From Arabidopsis thaliana (taxonomy: Eukaryota > Streptophyta > Magnoliopsida > Brassicales > Brassicaceae), in assembly GCF_000001735.4 (NCBI RefSeq), contig NC_003070.9, positions 24,785,971 through 24,849,970 of the forward strand: a stretch of 64,000 nucleotides of DNA, given 5' to 3'. Positions 10,629 to 23,450 of this stretch are shown here, in pieces (position 1 is the first letter of the stretch; each line of letters starts with the position of its first letter). The position numbers and the translations under genes are program-made. The notes beneath the pieces are model-generated. The model searched no databases. It was not told the origin of the DNA and saw nothing but the letters and a program-made list of their open reading frames with translations.

Positions 10629-12730
10629 TGAAGGGTTTTATCATTAATAAATCAGTTTATCAAACATTAATTACGTACGTTGTAATAATATCGGGGGAAA
10701 CAATGATTCTCTCGATTATAAATCCCACGTAAATTTTGAAATATGATCCAAAGAGAAGACAATCGAGATTATGTAACGTTAGATTATGTGAAAATCGAGA
10801 AGTTCTTAATGCATCTATAACGAAGAGAAGACAAGAGACATTGAATTCACCGATGATCAGTCTGATATGGGTCCACACGGGGATGGAATCTTTAACTAGT
10901 AAATAAGTGTTAAAAACATAAATATGTTTTTCAATTTCTTTTTCTGTTTTAATTGTATTTTGTGTGTTTTAGTCTACGGAATACAGATCTTTTATTTAAA
11001 CTCCAAGAAATGAGTAATAAAATTCTTCACTTTTGTTTTTTCCTTGAGGTTTCAGTTTCAGAGAATCTATCTTTTTGTCATCTTTCTTTGTCTATTTGAG
11101 CTTGGCTTTATTAAAGCTAGCTCTTGAGCGACATGCTTATTTATTTAAAATTCGTCAAAAGTTTGTCACACATATTATAGGGTCTCTATATAGATTGCAA
11201 TGCATAGTATTTTTTGAAAAAAAAGATAAACTATGAATTTCTATTACCAAAATAGACCATTTTTTTATTTATAATTGCTCTAGGACGACGAGTTCTTCTG
11301 TGCAAAACATTTTCACATTCTCTGTATGAATGATCAAAACATAATGTTAACCTAGTTTGCTTGGCTAAAACATTTTATGATATAATTTTGGTACACTAAA
11401 ATATGTATTTTCGAAAATATAAACATTTTTATATGTAGGTAAATAAGTATTCAACCAAAAGTTGAGAAATCTTAAAATCAGTGATGAATAGCATATATTT
11501 TTTTTATCAATTAATTGTAGGATAACCATACACTGATACACATCAGCACCTTTATCGTATAAAATTATTTCTCAAATTAAGTATGAGATTATATTAATTG
11601 ATTGGACGACATACCTAAGATCTCGATTTATCAGCCCATGTCAGCATGTGTCCTTTGGGAAAGATTAGGGATACGTGTTCTTATTAATTTATACATTGTT
11701 TTCATTTGAATTGATATTCAAATGTATGTCCAAAATTATTAAATTAATTAACTACATGATTAGCCACATGGATAATCCCACTTTAGGCGCTGTACTTGTA
11801 TTTATGTACTTACGAGCTCCATCAAGTCAATAAGACAAACGAAGTTATTAAGAAGTCCAATAATCTATTTATTTTATAATCCATTACATGATTCCATATT
11901 TATCTTACTAGACTGGCATTATGTAAACAAATGAATGAATTGAAACGAAATATCAAAATTTCAATTCGATTTGTTTTCAGAAGTTTTGTAAAATATTAGT
12001 CTTATTGTATTATATTACACTTGAGTTTATTTATAGAAACAGAAAAAAATCAATTTTATTACCTTTTAAATGTTATTTTCTAAATCATTTACTTAAGTTA
12101 GGTTAAAATAAATGTATATGCACATGAAAGGAAAAACAATTGACAATTTGACATTAAAAATATAATTTTGAAAAGAAGTATTAACTTTGCCAAAAAGAAA
12201 CTAAAAGAAGTATTAACTACATATAACCGTCAATTGTAGTCACTCACTGGTAATTGTAATTCGTTCCAAAACTTTAAGAATCATAAAACAAAGATATAAA
12301 ACCTAAAATCATTCAAAAAATAATCCAAACCATCCCTAAATTATATTGGATTAGTTGTAATAATAACACGCTCAAACCATGAATGCTATACAAAATAAGC
12401 TTTAGTGTTGGTCTGGTATTTCTTTCCGTAATAAAAATCTCTATAAAAAAACTTATTACCAATTTATATTTTTCTTAATCAAAATATTTACCTATTTATG
12501 ATTTTTAAAATGATCAATGTTGGTTTCAAGAAAAAAAAACATGATCTATATTTTTCTTTTAAATCTCTGTTATCATTTTCTTTTTAAAACATTAAAAACT
12601 CAACTATTTATGTGAATATTTTTTCATTCTTACTGGATATTTCAACCAATTTTAATATTGCAATCTTCACTGTCACAACACAAATGTGGAAGGTGGATAC
12701 CGAAAAAACTGCTAGACATTTTTTTTTCAA

Positions 12731-12872
12731 GAGCTTGAGCTTATTGACTCTGGCCGTAACTTAAATGCATTTAATGGTAAGCTACTTTTGTTTCTTTAAA
12801 AGAGGATGGACAATGGATGATTATTGTGATAATTTTTTGTTTCTATAGAGCTTGAGCTTATTGACTCTGGCC
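12731..12872. repeat. 25-bp direct repeat pair, 117 bp apart
   Basis: The same 25-bp sequence, starting GAGCTTGAGCTTATTGACTC, occurs at 12731-12755 and 12848-12872, while the DNA between is different. Origin is unclear; it could be a leftover of a small insertion or a duplication. Confidence 0.7.
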
Positions 12873-15800
12873 CTAAATTCGTACTGATACATATACGATT
12901 ACAAAAATCCAATTACTATTAATAATTTTATTTTTTTTAAACTAATAATTTTATTTTATCATTAAGAATCTAACTACGTCATCAATTGATCAATTTGAGG
13001 ATATTCCTTTGAGGATTCTCCTTGTATAATGGTTAATAATTCCCTCTTTTATTGTTTGGATGTCTCCATAATTAAGAACACGAAATTTCATATGTTATTT
13101 GTCAAATATAGTCATAAATGCCAAGCCACTTAAGCGTACAGTTTTACTTACATTGTTTACTCGATAATCATTATTTTGTTGTATTATAGTAAGTATTTTA
13201 CTCGATATGATCGTTTTATAAAAGTATGATATATGAAGTTTAACAATATTTCATGTAATATGACAAGCTATGTTGTCATGACAGTTGTCTCGTTAATGAT
13301 TTCGTTAGCCATTGATTAGGTTGACTAGATACAAATGTTACATTTTGTTCGAATGAAAAGGGTCTTAATTTTTTATCAGTGAACTTTATTGAAGCTTCAT
13401 TACATATATGTTTGGTGTCGATCGATGAGTATGTCAACAAAATTGGCAGAGTAATTTCTCTTCCTTTCTTAAAGTTAATTACATAACGAACGTTTATTTT
13501 CCCTCAAAGTTACTACTATGAAAATTGGACTTCTTATCATTTTAATGCATTTAAGTCTTTCGCAAGAAAAAAAAAATTCTTGGGTTTAAGAAGTTGTTTT
13601 AGGGTTTCAAAATTGTTTTGAATATCAAAAATTTCCTACTTCCATAATAAATTTTAAAAATATATATATTTCTATATTACTCTTAGTTCAATCCTCTCTA
13701 GTTTCTACTATGAACACTAAATAAGAAATAATTACGAAAATACAAATAAATTAAGATAAAAATGCACATGCTACATTTTAAAACCAGAAGTTATAGTTAT
13801 TGTTATTATATGAAAGGAGTTGAAAACTGTACCTCCCCAAGTCGTATCCTACATATCGAATCACATACAATGTGTCATTAAGAGAATGGCAGGCTGGTTT
13901 TTGTAATCATAAAGTATGTTTATTGAATGGACAATTATGATTAATAATACAGAAGGATCCACGTGCACAGAGATTTGATTAATACAACGTGAGGTTTTGA
14001 TAAATAAAAGATTTTCTTTTTCTAATCGCAGTTCTTGTTTGTCATTCTTATCTTTGTTTTGGGTTACTAATTCCCTTATTTTAGTGATAAGAAAAAATCC
14101 AAAACAAAAGCTTTATCTTATCAGCTAGGTTGGATTATTAAGCTTGGTATTTGTGAGGATATAAAACTTTCGGACACTAATCTATATGCAACGCATTCTG
14201 AATATATTCTAGATCAACAATGTCACATTAGAAACATTGCAATCTCTAGATAAAAACTAAGAGGGGACCATTATGTATAATTAGTATCGTTTCAAGTGTA
14301 CAAAAATAGATTCACATGGCTAATCACATAACAATCATAGTGTATGTTAATACTCTCGATTAATGTGAATGGTCCAAATATTTTTATTTATTTCTGTATG
14401 TATTGTCATTAAGATCATTTATAGTTCCCGATTCCTTTTATAAAGATTTCTCTCCTCTACTAATACCTGTTTCCGCATAATTGCATCTTTTAAAATTAAA
14501 ATCTTTTGTATGATTTCTGATTCTACCAAAATAAGTTCTGTTCAAAAGATTCGATCTAGCTAGTGATCCGAAAATGATATTCAGATTCATTGCAATTTGG
14601 TTAAAGAAAACTTTCACTAAAGTTTATAATATAGTTCAACTTGTATTTATCATTTTAGACAACCCGCATTGGTTACTCAAGTTGACATTTCTAAGCCACT
14701 CTTTCGACCAATATAATATGTTGGAAAATATACTACTTGGTTAATCACATTAATATTGAAGTAGCTAGCTTCCTAGAATTAGTCCCTCAGTGATGGGAAA
14801 TCTCTATATTTACAAATCTGCATGCAATGGACATACGTTTATATATGTTTATGTATCTTGATGTTATATGAAGGAAAGGAATTTACTACTAGATATCCTA
14901 CAAACATCATAACACTAGAAACTACTGCATTGGGAAAAAGATGAACTAACACTAAGTAGGCTCATTCTATGCTTCTCTTTTATGTTTAAATTGTAATTAT
15001 TATATATAGAAGTCTGTATACATTTTTACATATTCATTTCTTTTCTCAAAACTAAATTGAATTATACATATATATATATAGTACTTTCAAGAAATAGACA
15101 TATAGAAAACTAGTATACATAGAAGAAGGGAATGGCAATCATAGCAAAGGAAAAGCGAGAATTTGGACATTTTCCCCGTTATTATTGAAACAAAACATTG
15201 AATAGTTAAACTAATAACTACAATAAATGTCAAAATAATTGAGTTATGATGATGTATATGTAAGGATTTTTTGTTATTTTTTTAGAAAGGATTTGTGTGT
15301 TTAAGATTTCCTATGTTAAGACCAGAGTTTGAATCTTTCAATCATGTTGGTCATTGAATCTGCTTTAAATTGTAAGAATACCTAGTTTTTTCTTACAGTC
15401 TCTTGATCTTAGTTTCGGTTGGGGGATCTCTGATTATAAATAAAAAAGCAGAGGCCATATTAATTATGTAATTAATCAGTATTTCTCATTCCACAACTAA
15501 AAGGGTAATGACGAGATGCATAGTATTTGTATATCTATGAATTGAACAAGATTACCGAAAATTAGGTATAGGTAAGAGAACGTGGCTAGCAAAACTCATA
15601 TTAGAAAGAATGAGAGACATGTGGTTTGTCTTTTTCTGGCTTAAAACTTGTGCGTGGACCGACCTACAAAATCTCTTTCAACCTTATTTTCTTTACTAGT
15701 TCGTTCGACTAAGGGCGGCTCAACAGTAGGGAAAACAAAAACAAATGATGGGCCCTGTTCAATAGTTGAGTTATGACTTCTCATTACATTTTAAAGTATA

Positions 15801-16052
15801 TATTTAATTTGGACACTAAAATACAACAATTTGTTCGTGTGTTTATTAATGCTACTGTAAAAAAAACACTTGTATATATCCAGATACGGCCTAATCTTGA
15901 GTATAGCAGATATATATATTTAACATCCAAGACGGATGAGTGCACTAGCGATCAAAACCCTTTAATTTTTGCTACAATATTGAGAGGAGAATCTTTTTTT
16001 TTTTTTTTTTTTTTTGAGAGAGAGAAGAATCTTAAGAACATCCAAGACCAAA

Positions 16053-16080
16053 AATATATATATATATATATATATATATT
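16053..16080. repeat. (TA)n microsatellite
   Basis: Uninterrupted TA run. A second long TA run lies at about 16360-16390. Both are likely length-polymorphic. Confidence 0.85.
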
Positions 16081-16357
16081 TTATAAGAATGTGAATTTTT
16101 ACATATATCATTGAAAACGTTTTTTTAGAGTGTGTAGAAGCTTTAATAACCTCATGAACTAATGTCTAATGATATATTGTTAAAAAAAATTATATATTTT
16201 TCTTTCTTGCATGCAGCAATTATTCGAAAATGTGACGTTGGTAGAGATGAATAGAAGAAAGAAATACTTTTTTTTTGTGGACTCTTGATTTTAGTCTATA
16301 CATTACGCAAGTTCAATGTATTTATTACAAGAACTACGTGATTCCCATGCACATAAC

Positions 16358-16393
<36 letters not shown>

Positions 16394-19300
16394 ATGTACA
16401 TAATTTATGTAATTGTATTCCCTTAGTGTGAGTGATCAATGTCAAAGGGACAAATAAACACGTACAAGTTCGTATGAATGTGTTACTAAAACAGGCTATA
16501 TACGTGCACATGGACAATCCCATATAAACCGGGCTTCATACTTTCTGCCAGTTACTTCACTTTAAATGCATCTACCCATTATACATCATACCTTCATTAA
16601 TTTCATTTTATGAATAAATATGAAAGTAGCACACTTAAATTGACTAATACTTCAAAAACAAAAAAAAACTATGAAAGTCATAAATTGGAATGTATAAGAA
16701 TGAAATAATTCATATATGAGAGGATGGAATTCAGAAACAGTTTAATATTTTAGTTAGAAAGTTTAATATATTTGAATTCGCTTATTATGTATTAAGATTT
16801 GTTTCTATACAAATTAACTGAATCCATCCTAGTGTATATATATTTTTTTTTGCTGACTTGTAAATATCATATAGAAAATGAAGGGTAAGGTAGTACAGAA
16901 AATTTTACCTTAGTTAAACAGTTTAACTTAAACAAATCTTGGCAATAAGAATAAAAACGAGACTATAATACTTTTATATTAAAAAAACGGGAGAGAACCC
17001 GATTATCGAATCAAAAGAAGCATCACCCCAGTGTAAATTAGTTATATCCTTAATAAGCATAATGTTATTTGTGAAGGATTCAACTTAGACAAACACGAAA
17101 CACTAACTAATGTTTTGTTTTAAATGTATTTGTGTAATGATGGTATAAACGATGTTTTTGCATTCCACAATGGCCTTAGATGAAAACAGAGAGAGAGACA
17201 TATACTCTGTTGGACTGAACCATAATTGTTTATTTTTTTCAAACATTTTTCTATTCAAAATAATTATTTATTGTATTAGATTGAGATTTCCTTGATAGAT
17301 GGAACTAAGCAACAATTTATAATTTATGAGAGAAAAAATAACGTAGACACCTAAAGCAACATAACGGTGTGAAACATGCATGTACAATATCTTTAAAAGA
17401 GATTTTATTTGTTTACTTGTCCTTAATTTGAATCTAAGCATGTGTCTTAAGAATTTGAAGTACTTTCCCTGCATTAGTTGTATTATTATGTGCAATGTTA
17501 TCTATTTTTAACTACGAATAAAGTACTTGTCAAAAAATTATATTTTCTGAATTGAATGCCAAATTTACTCACACTCGAAAACTGTTTGGCAATATATGTG
17601 ACTTAAAAATCATTTATTTTGAGTAAGATGTCGAAGATAAACCAAGAGCTTGAGCTTCTATGGGATTGCTATGGAATGCGAGTAGCAAAACTCTATATTT
17701 TTAAAGACTTAATATTTTGCTTTTTATATACGTCTAACCTCTAGATAAAGGATTTGTAGTTTAGATGCATCTGATCCCTAATTATAAATAGAAAACTGAA
17801 AATTTACCACTAATAGTTCTGAAAATAGAGATCTACAAATGAGAAGTTATTTAATTCATAGAAAAATCTAAACGCTCTTGGATAACGGTAAATATAATAC
17901 TTATCTAAGCAATACAGGCCCAAGCTAAAGCCTTACATATATTAATTGTAATCAATCGCATGGTTTTCAGCTATGCATAGGTAAAAGTAACAACATTATT
18001 GTTAATTTCATTCGGGCGCGCCTAACTCATAAGTACTGATTGATAATGAATAAATTATCTCATGTCCCTTGTATATTAGTGTTGGTTCATCTTCCTTTTT
18101 GATGTGTGATTCTTAACTATTATTACATCATTAATCTCGCGAAAGGTCAAGGTTGATTTACATCATTAATCTTCTTCATTTTATTTTTTCTAACAGTCCA
18201 GAACATAACTATTTAACAACCAACGGTTCCAATCTGAAATTGATGTGAAGGCTGCCGGTTTGGGTACATAATCATGGAAGAAAGATCATGCAGATATGTT
18301 TATCTCATTTCAAGTTTAGTCTATATCAATCACTAGGAAAAATAACAAAAATTTACGCCCAATAATTCCTGATCATCATGCTTTACAGGTTGTGTAATAT
18401 GGACCCAATCACATAGAAAATCCAGCCTATCCACCAATGACTTGATCTTGATAAAGAGGATAATCATAAACCCAATCAAACCCACGCGATAGGCCCAAAC
18501 CATGATGTATATCACTTATAGATCAAAACTCTAGTATGGACGGTGAAATTTGTATTGATTAATAGTTCATCGTAACATAATATTTTTTCACATAGTCTTC
18601 TTCTATCAAATTTAAGTCAAGATTTTGTATTTAAATATGTATAAGAAATATACACTATGGGGCTTGGATAAGTCAATATTATGAGGCTTTGCTTAGACTA
18701 TATCTAGTGGGAGAGTGGTGCACCTAAAGCACTCTATGTACCATATCTTTCCCTTTTTTTAATGGCGAAAGCGAAGATCGATTTTTCCACCCATGAAAAG
18801 GCTAAGAGAGTTGATATGTTAATGATACATACAAACAAAAATAGTTTGTAGATCAAAACAAAAATCTTTTTCTTTTATCCTGAAAATGTTTGATGATTAT
18901 AGTTTTGGAATGCTTTAGTAGAAGACTAAATATTATGAGCATTCCTCTAACTGGGAAACTATGGCATTTTGGTTATTACTCGCATCTTTCCAACCAAATT
19001 TTGCAAAATCACTAAAAAGTCATACTGAGAAGAAAAAAGTGTACTAGTTAAATTCAATAGTTGTGTGGAAGTGTTTGTTAGTCAAGTTATGGCAATAGAC
19101 TAAAGGGTTACAATCTTGAAAATATATTGCTAAATATCGTGAATTTGAGTAGTCTACATAGATTTTATCATGACGCAGTTTGAATAGTTTCTTATGGTTC
19201 TTTACTGTACAAGGCGTGATGTTACTTTACATATGTGTGTATTTTTAACGTTGAGTACAAAAAAAATCGTTTGTTAGATTTTTAAGTTGTACGTAGTTGA

Positions 19301-19799
19301 CGGTTTCATCATTTCATTTTTAATCAAGATATTAAACCTTCATCGTTTATTGTATCAGTTTGTATCAATAATTACAGCCATAACGGATAACCAGCAGAAC
19401 GAGTCTCGTTTAGTGGACTGCCCAAAAATTTTAACTTTCTAAAGGCAATATCATTTTAGATTATTCTTCTTCAAAATCCAACCATTTTGGGAATACTTTT
19501 TAGGGTCCTACTTTTTAATCAAAAAAGGCTGATTGCAATATAACGATCGTTGATTATTTGGTAACTGGTAGGGTAGGCACCCAACCATGTCCATTAGCTT
19601 CTATAATTTCTTATATCTTAAAGTATGAAAAGACTAATTAACGTAAAGGAAAACAAACAATTCTAAATAATCTCTAGTTGCTAGATAAAAGAGATTTATA
19701 CACATAATATATGAGTCCTACCACAATAACTTCATATAAGAAAAAAAATAAAAGGGGTTCAAAAAAGAGAATTAGTTTGTCTATTTGAATATTTGATGA

Positions 19800-21435
19800 T
19801 TATTTTCCACTTCTACTCCATAGAACAGGAAGCTCCCGTCCACCTTCTCCGGCGAAACTCACCTGCTTCTGCACATGTTTAATTTAATATCATTAAAAAA
19901 AATTAATATCATTACTTCTTTGACTCTTAATTATTAATTTATAATATATGATTAACCAAACAAACCGATAAATCATTTGATGATCGAGAGGATCTTGATC
20001 ATTGGTAAGATATGATAATGCATTAATCTTTTTTTCCCCCGAGATATTACAAAAACTAATAAACATGTGTTTCTAAGCATATCCTTCGACAATGTTATTA
20101 AGACAAAGATGTATACAATTTCATGAACATGTGAATTCATTTACGAATTCCTTTGTAAATCCATTTATAAGTCCACTCCTACTCCGATAAAAGTTTGACT
20201 ATAGTAACATGCATATCATGTAAATGTGTGTTTATGTAAATTTGTTTTGTATATATTTACTTACGTCATACTCACGTATGTAGATGACAAAAATATACCC
20301 TAGTGGGCTTAATTAGTGGCTTACAATAATAATTTTATAACTCTAATCCAACGCCAAAGCAATGCCTAACGAATTAACTTCCGTTTCTTGCCTTCTACAT
20401 CAATTTAGGAACATTAAAAATTTAAACTATTTGCGCAATTCCGGGATGATATTTCGGTAATTCCGACAAATGATGATTGACACAAATTATTAATAATAAT
20501 TCATTATAATCTCAGAAGTTTCGGACCGAGACCCATACATCTCTAATCTCTTCAACTTGAGAAGTAGAACATACTAAATTAACCCGTGTTCAAACTCAGA
20601 ATCTGACCCGGCTTCTCAAAAACATGGTTCTAGATTGAACCAGCTGAGTTATCAACTCCAAAGTAGTTAAATTCATTTTATGCTTGTTGATTGTACCACT
20701 TATATAGATTCTCTATTAAGTTGATTAATTAGTTGAATATGTCCGCTTCAATTTTTTATGTCAAAGATTAAATTTAACGCGGTGAAACTATTTGACCAAA
20801 ACTCAAAGTAAAAAAACAAGAATTACCTCACGCGCTTTAATCTCCCCACTTCCAAGTTCCCGGCGGCCGTCAACACCACCTCTACCGCCGCCAAGCTCGC
20901 CAGACCTCTCCATATAGATACCTAAAATCTTCTCAGCTATGGCCGAAGCATCATTATTATTCTCTTCCATAAGCTTCGTGATCTGAGAACGAGGCAACCT
21001 CAACCTCACACTCGTATGTCCAGGCCCAAGCTCAGGCCCAAACCCATCTCCACCGTCAGATCTTCCGATTGTGACGTCAGAAACCGTTCTCCGAGACAAC
21101 ATCAACATATCTAACCGCTCCTTTGCGCCAACGTGGATACCAGACATCACTCTCCGGTACGGTAGCTTATTTTCTGTATCCACCGCCGTCGTCTCCGGTG
21201 GAAGCTTAGGAAGCTCGACGAGAAAATAAGTCTTTTTCGGCTTCAAGGTTTGGTTCGGTTCAAGCGGCTTAGAGCGAACTCCAAAGTGTTTAACGGCTTG
21301 AGAATCTAACAAAACGTAACCGGGATAATCCGCGGTGACTTCTCTCGCCGTCACCGGAGTTTTAATTCGGAAAGTTTCGCCGTCGATCTTCATTACTTTA
21401 GCTCTTTTTCTCTTCACAGTAATGCTGTTTCCCAT
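19800..21435 (-). CDS. PADRE/DUF4228 domain protein
   Basis: Two exons, 21435-20827 and 19868-19800, separated by a 958-bp intron, give 225 residues. The N-terminus MGNSITVKRKRAKVMKIDG is the hallmark of plant DUF4228 (PADRE) proteins: a Met-Gly start suited to N-myristoylation, then the VMKIDGETFRIKTPVTA strand and DYPGYVLLDSQAVKHFGVRSKPLEPNQTLKPKKTYFLVELP. The middle has a Ser/Thr/Gly-rich stretch and RLRLPRSQITKLMEE. Exon 2 is tiny (22 codons plus stop, KQVSFAGEGG...), a segment often present in the family as a basic KxVSF tail; I placed it from the TGCAG acceptor and frame. Many relatives respond to pathogens or abiotic stress; no biochemical role is established. Databases have attached the name PMI2 to this locus (AT1G66480), but as I recall the chloroplast-movement gene was mapped to another locus, so I give no symbol. 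Confidence 0.85.
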
Positions 21436-22859
21436 TTTTTTTTCTTCGCTTTGCTTTTTTTTTTTTTTTGTTTATTTGATTTGATAATGTGAAAATGTGT
21501 TATAAAGTGGCTATGTTACTATTTATATATGTTGAGGAGGTTTGGTTGAAAATGTTATTTTTTTGAATTTTAGTGTGTGTGAAGCTGGGAAATATTACAG
21601 AGATTCCTTCTAATTTTAATTAAAGTCGTTAACGTTGAAAAAAATCATTCATAATGTTTTAAAAGAATAAAGTTTAATATGTCGGTCCATGGCAAATTCG
21701 CATTACCTTTCTTTTGATTTGATTACATTTTTTTGTTTGTTTGTTATGGTGTTTTCAAGATGAAAAAATTAGCATATATATTAAAATCTGAATGACTGTA
21801 ACTACCGCGCGTGATTTATGGTTGTGCTTATTTTTCCAGGTTTTATGTTGTTATATACTCATGTAGCCGTATTATATGTAAGAAATATAATTAAGTCAAA
21901 CGATTTTATGAAGAAAATTTATATTCATACAAGAACTACAAATATGGTTGTTTCTGTTTTCAACCTCCACCTAACATGAGTTAATTCAGTTCCAAATTAG
22001 ACCAATCATTGCCTCACTCTAAATATTGGATTAACCGTGTCATAGAATCTAATCGATATAACTACGACGAATCAGAAAATAACATATAAAAGACATATAT
22101 ATATATCGAGAGACATACAAAACTTTTTTTTGTGTGGTTACTCGAAACTTGGAACAAGGGAGCGGTCAAGACCATATTTATGTGTATCTCAAATTGATAT
22201 ATTGGCTCTAACAATGATGTTTTTCTTAAAATCAGTTCTTATCTAGAAGAAAAACATCAGATGCAAAAAGCAAATGCAAATTAGTAGAAAAACCTCACAT
22301 GCGCATGCACATGTAAAAAAGCCAGTTAGGGTCCTAAATTCTGCATATGAGATCATTGTTTCCATGTATCAAAATCTATTTTTGAATCCCAATTTTGACA
22401 TAATGGTACAAAAACGAAGAAAAGCTTTTAAAAGTGAAAATATTTTCGTAAGAATTAATTAAACTAACATTTGGTAAGTATGAAATTATACGATCAGAAC
22501 CAACTTTGGAGCTTGTAAAGAGGGTATACTCGTGACTAAGTTATTAAAAGCAAAAACATACACGGTTCCGTGTTGGTGTGCATGCTAGTGGTCAAACAAA
22601 GCATCCGACATATACTAACCCTTGGTGGGTAAACTCAAATGACAAAACTAACCCTATCTATGAGCTGAACTATGTAACGAAAAGTTAGGCTAAATATGTA
22701 AATCGAAATGTCTTTTCCATTTGTATTCTTTCGCTAGGTTTTTGCTGTGTAAGTGCCACTGTTTAAAAAGTATCCGTGCACTGAATCTTCAAGAAATCAG
22801 TCTAAGAATTCAATCAACTAAAAAGTCAACGATTATGGTTTTTTAATATTTTGGTCCAA
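21436..22859. other. Intergenic upstream of the PADRE gene
   Basis: AT-rich DNA with no supported gene. The first part is the PADRE gene promoter, with a T-rich leader next to the ATG. No recognised mobile element before about 22880. Confidence 0.55.
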
Positions 22860-22879
22860 CCGAAATGCATTACCAGGTC

Positions 22880-23078
22880 AAAGAGTTGGTAGGCTATCGG
22901 GTCTGGTAAAGATTAAGAAACAATCGCTTCGAATGTGATGAAAAATGGGACAAATATTTCGCTAAATAATCCGCCACTTGATTTGCTTGTGGGGGTGTGA
23001 ACGAAAGGAAGAACAAGTCGGACTCCTTTTGATGTTCTTAATTCTCGTGCGACTATCCAAAGAGTTGGTAGGCTATCG
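22880..23078 (-). mobile_element. RNase-H-like retroelement fragment flanked by 20-bp direct repeats
   Basis: On the minus strand, roughly 23020-22910, the translation contains FTPPQANQVADYLAKYLSHF preceded by ESDLFFLS. This resembles the C-terminal RNase H segment of plant non-LTR retroelements (consensus like ExNxVADxLAK). The stretch is bracketed by a perfect 20-bp direct repeat at 22880-22899 and 23059-23078 (AAAGAGTTGGTAGGCTATCG), as expected of a target-site duplication. The insert is only about 160 bp with no obvious poly-A tail, so it is a fragment or a filler capture. The flanking repeat itself reads as PCFS1-like DNA (Asp-Ser-Leu-Pro), which suggests insertion into the degraded PCFS1 copy. 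Confidence 0.4.
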
Positions 23079-23300
23079 AGTCAGCTTCTCTTTCACATTG
23101 TTAAGAACGTGAAATAATTCAGACAAATCTTTACTCACAACAATTGGTCGAGGCATAACTTATGACACAATGAAATTCATGTTCGAGGGATTCAAACACA
23201 TGAAACTGCAAAAATTTGTAAAAGCAGGTACGTGAACGTTTGTGTTGGGTACAAAATTGGAAGATCTAGTAAGACAAAAAAAGTTATGGTAAAATATGCA
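23079..23300 (-). pseudogene. Degraded partial copy of PCFS1
   Basis: On the minus strand one frame contains RSSNFVPNTNVHVPAFTN and PSNMNF, matching RSSNFVPNTPVFTN and HSNMVS of PCFS1 (25292-26542). A second frame just downstream reads MPRPIVVSKDLSELFHVLNN then VKEK, matching MHQPIVLSKELTDLLSLLNN and EKEK. The order is the same and the two pieces are joined by a frameshift. Only the middle of the parent is represented. It lies about 2 kb from the intact gene in the same orientation, so it is a local duplication remnant. Not expected to make protein. Confidence 0.7.
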
Positions 23301-23450
23301 AAAGCATTTGATGAAATTGGAAAAACACAAGTTAATACCTGACTGGAAGTAATCTTTATCTAAAGGAGATGATACAAGAAACAAATAATGTGTAGCAAAT
23401 GAAACTACTTAATAATAATCTCTTTCTTTCCTTTTGCCCCGTTGCTTGAT

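Larger units (their letters stand above)
10629..19799. other. 9.2 kb gene-poor intergenic region
   Basis: Unusually long for a gene-dense chromosome arm. It is AT-rich throughout, with homopolymer runs (T at about 15992-16013), (TA)n tracts near 15066-15079, 16056-16079 and 16360-16390, and a 25-bp direct repeat at 12731/12848. Open frames are short and dominated by Ile, Tyr, Phe and Lys codons. I see no tRNA, no recognisable transposase or reverse transcriptase and no long terminal repeats. It may contain old, degraded elements or distal regulatory DNA of RHD6. Confidence 0.6.

Noticed and set aside
15773..16114. 113-residue frame in the gene desert
   Set aside because: Composed of poly-Phe and Tyr-Ile runs from T and TA microsatellites.
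18333..18515. 60-residue minus frame in the gene desert
   Set aside because: Hydrophobic by composition but without homology signal that I recognise or any gene context.
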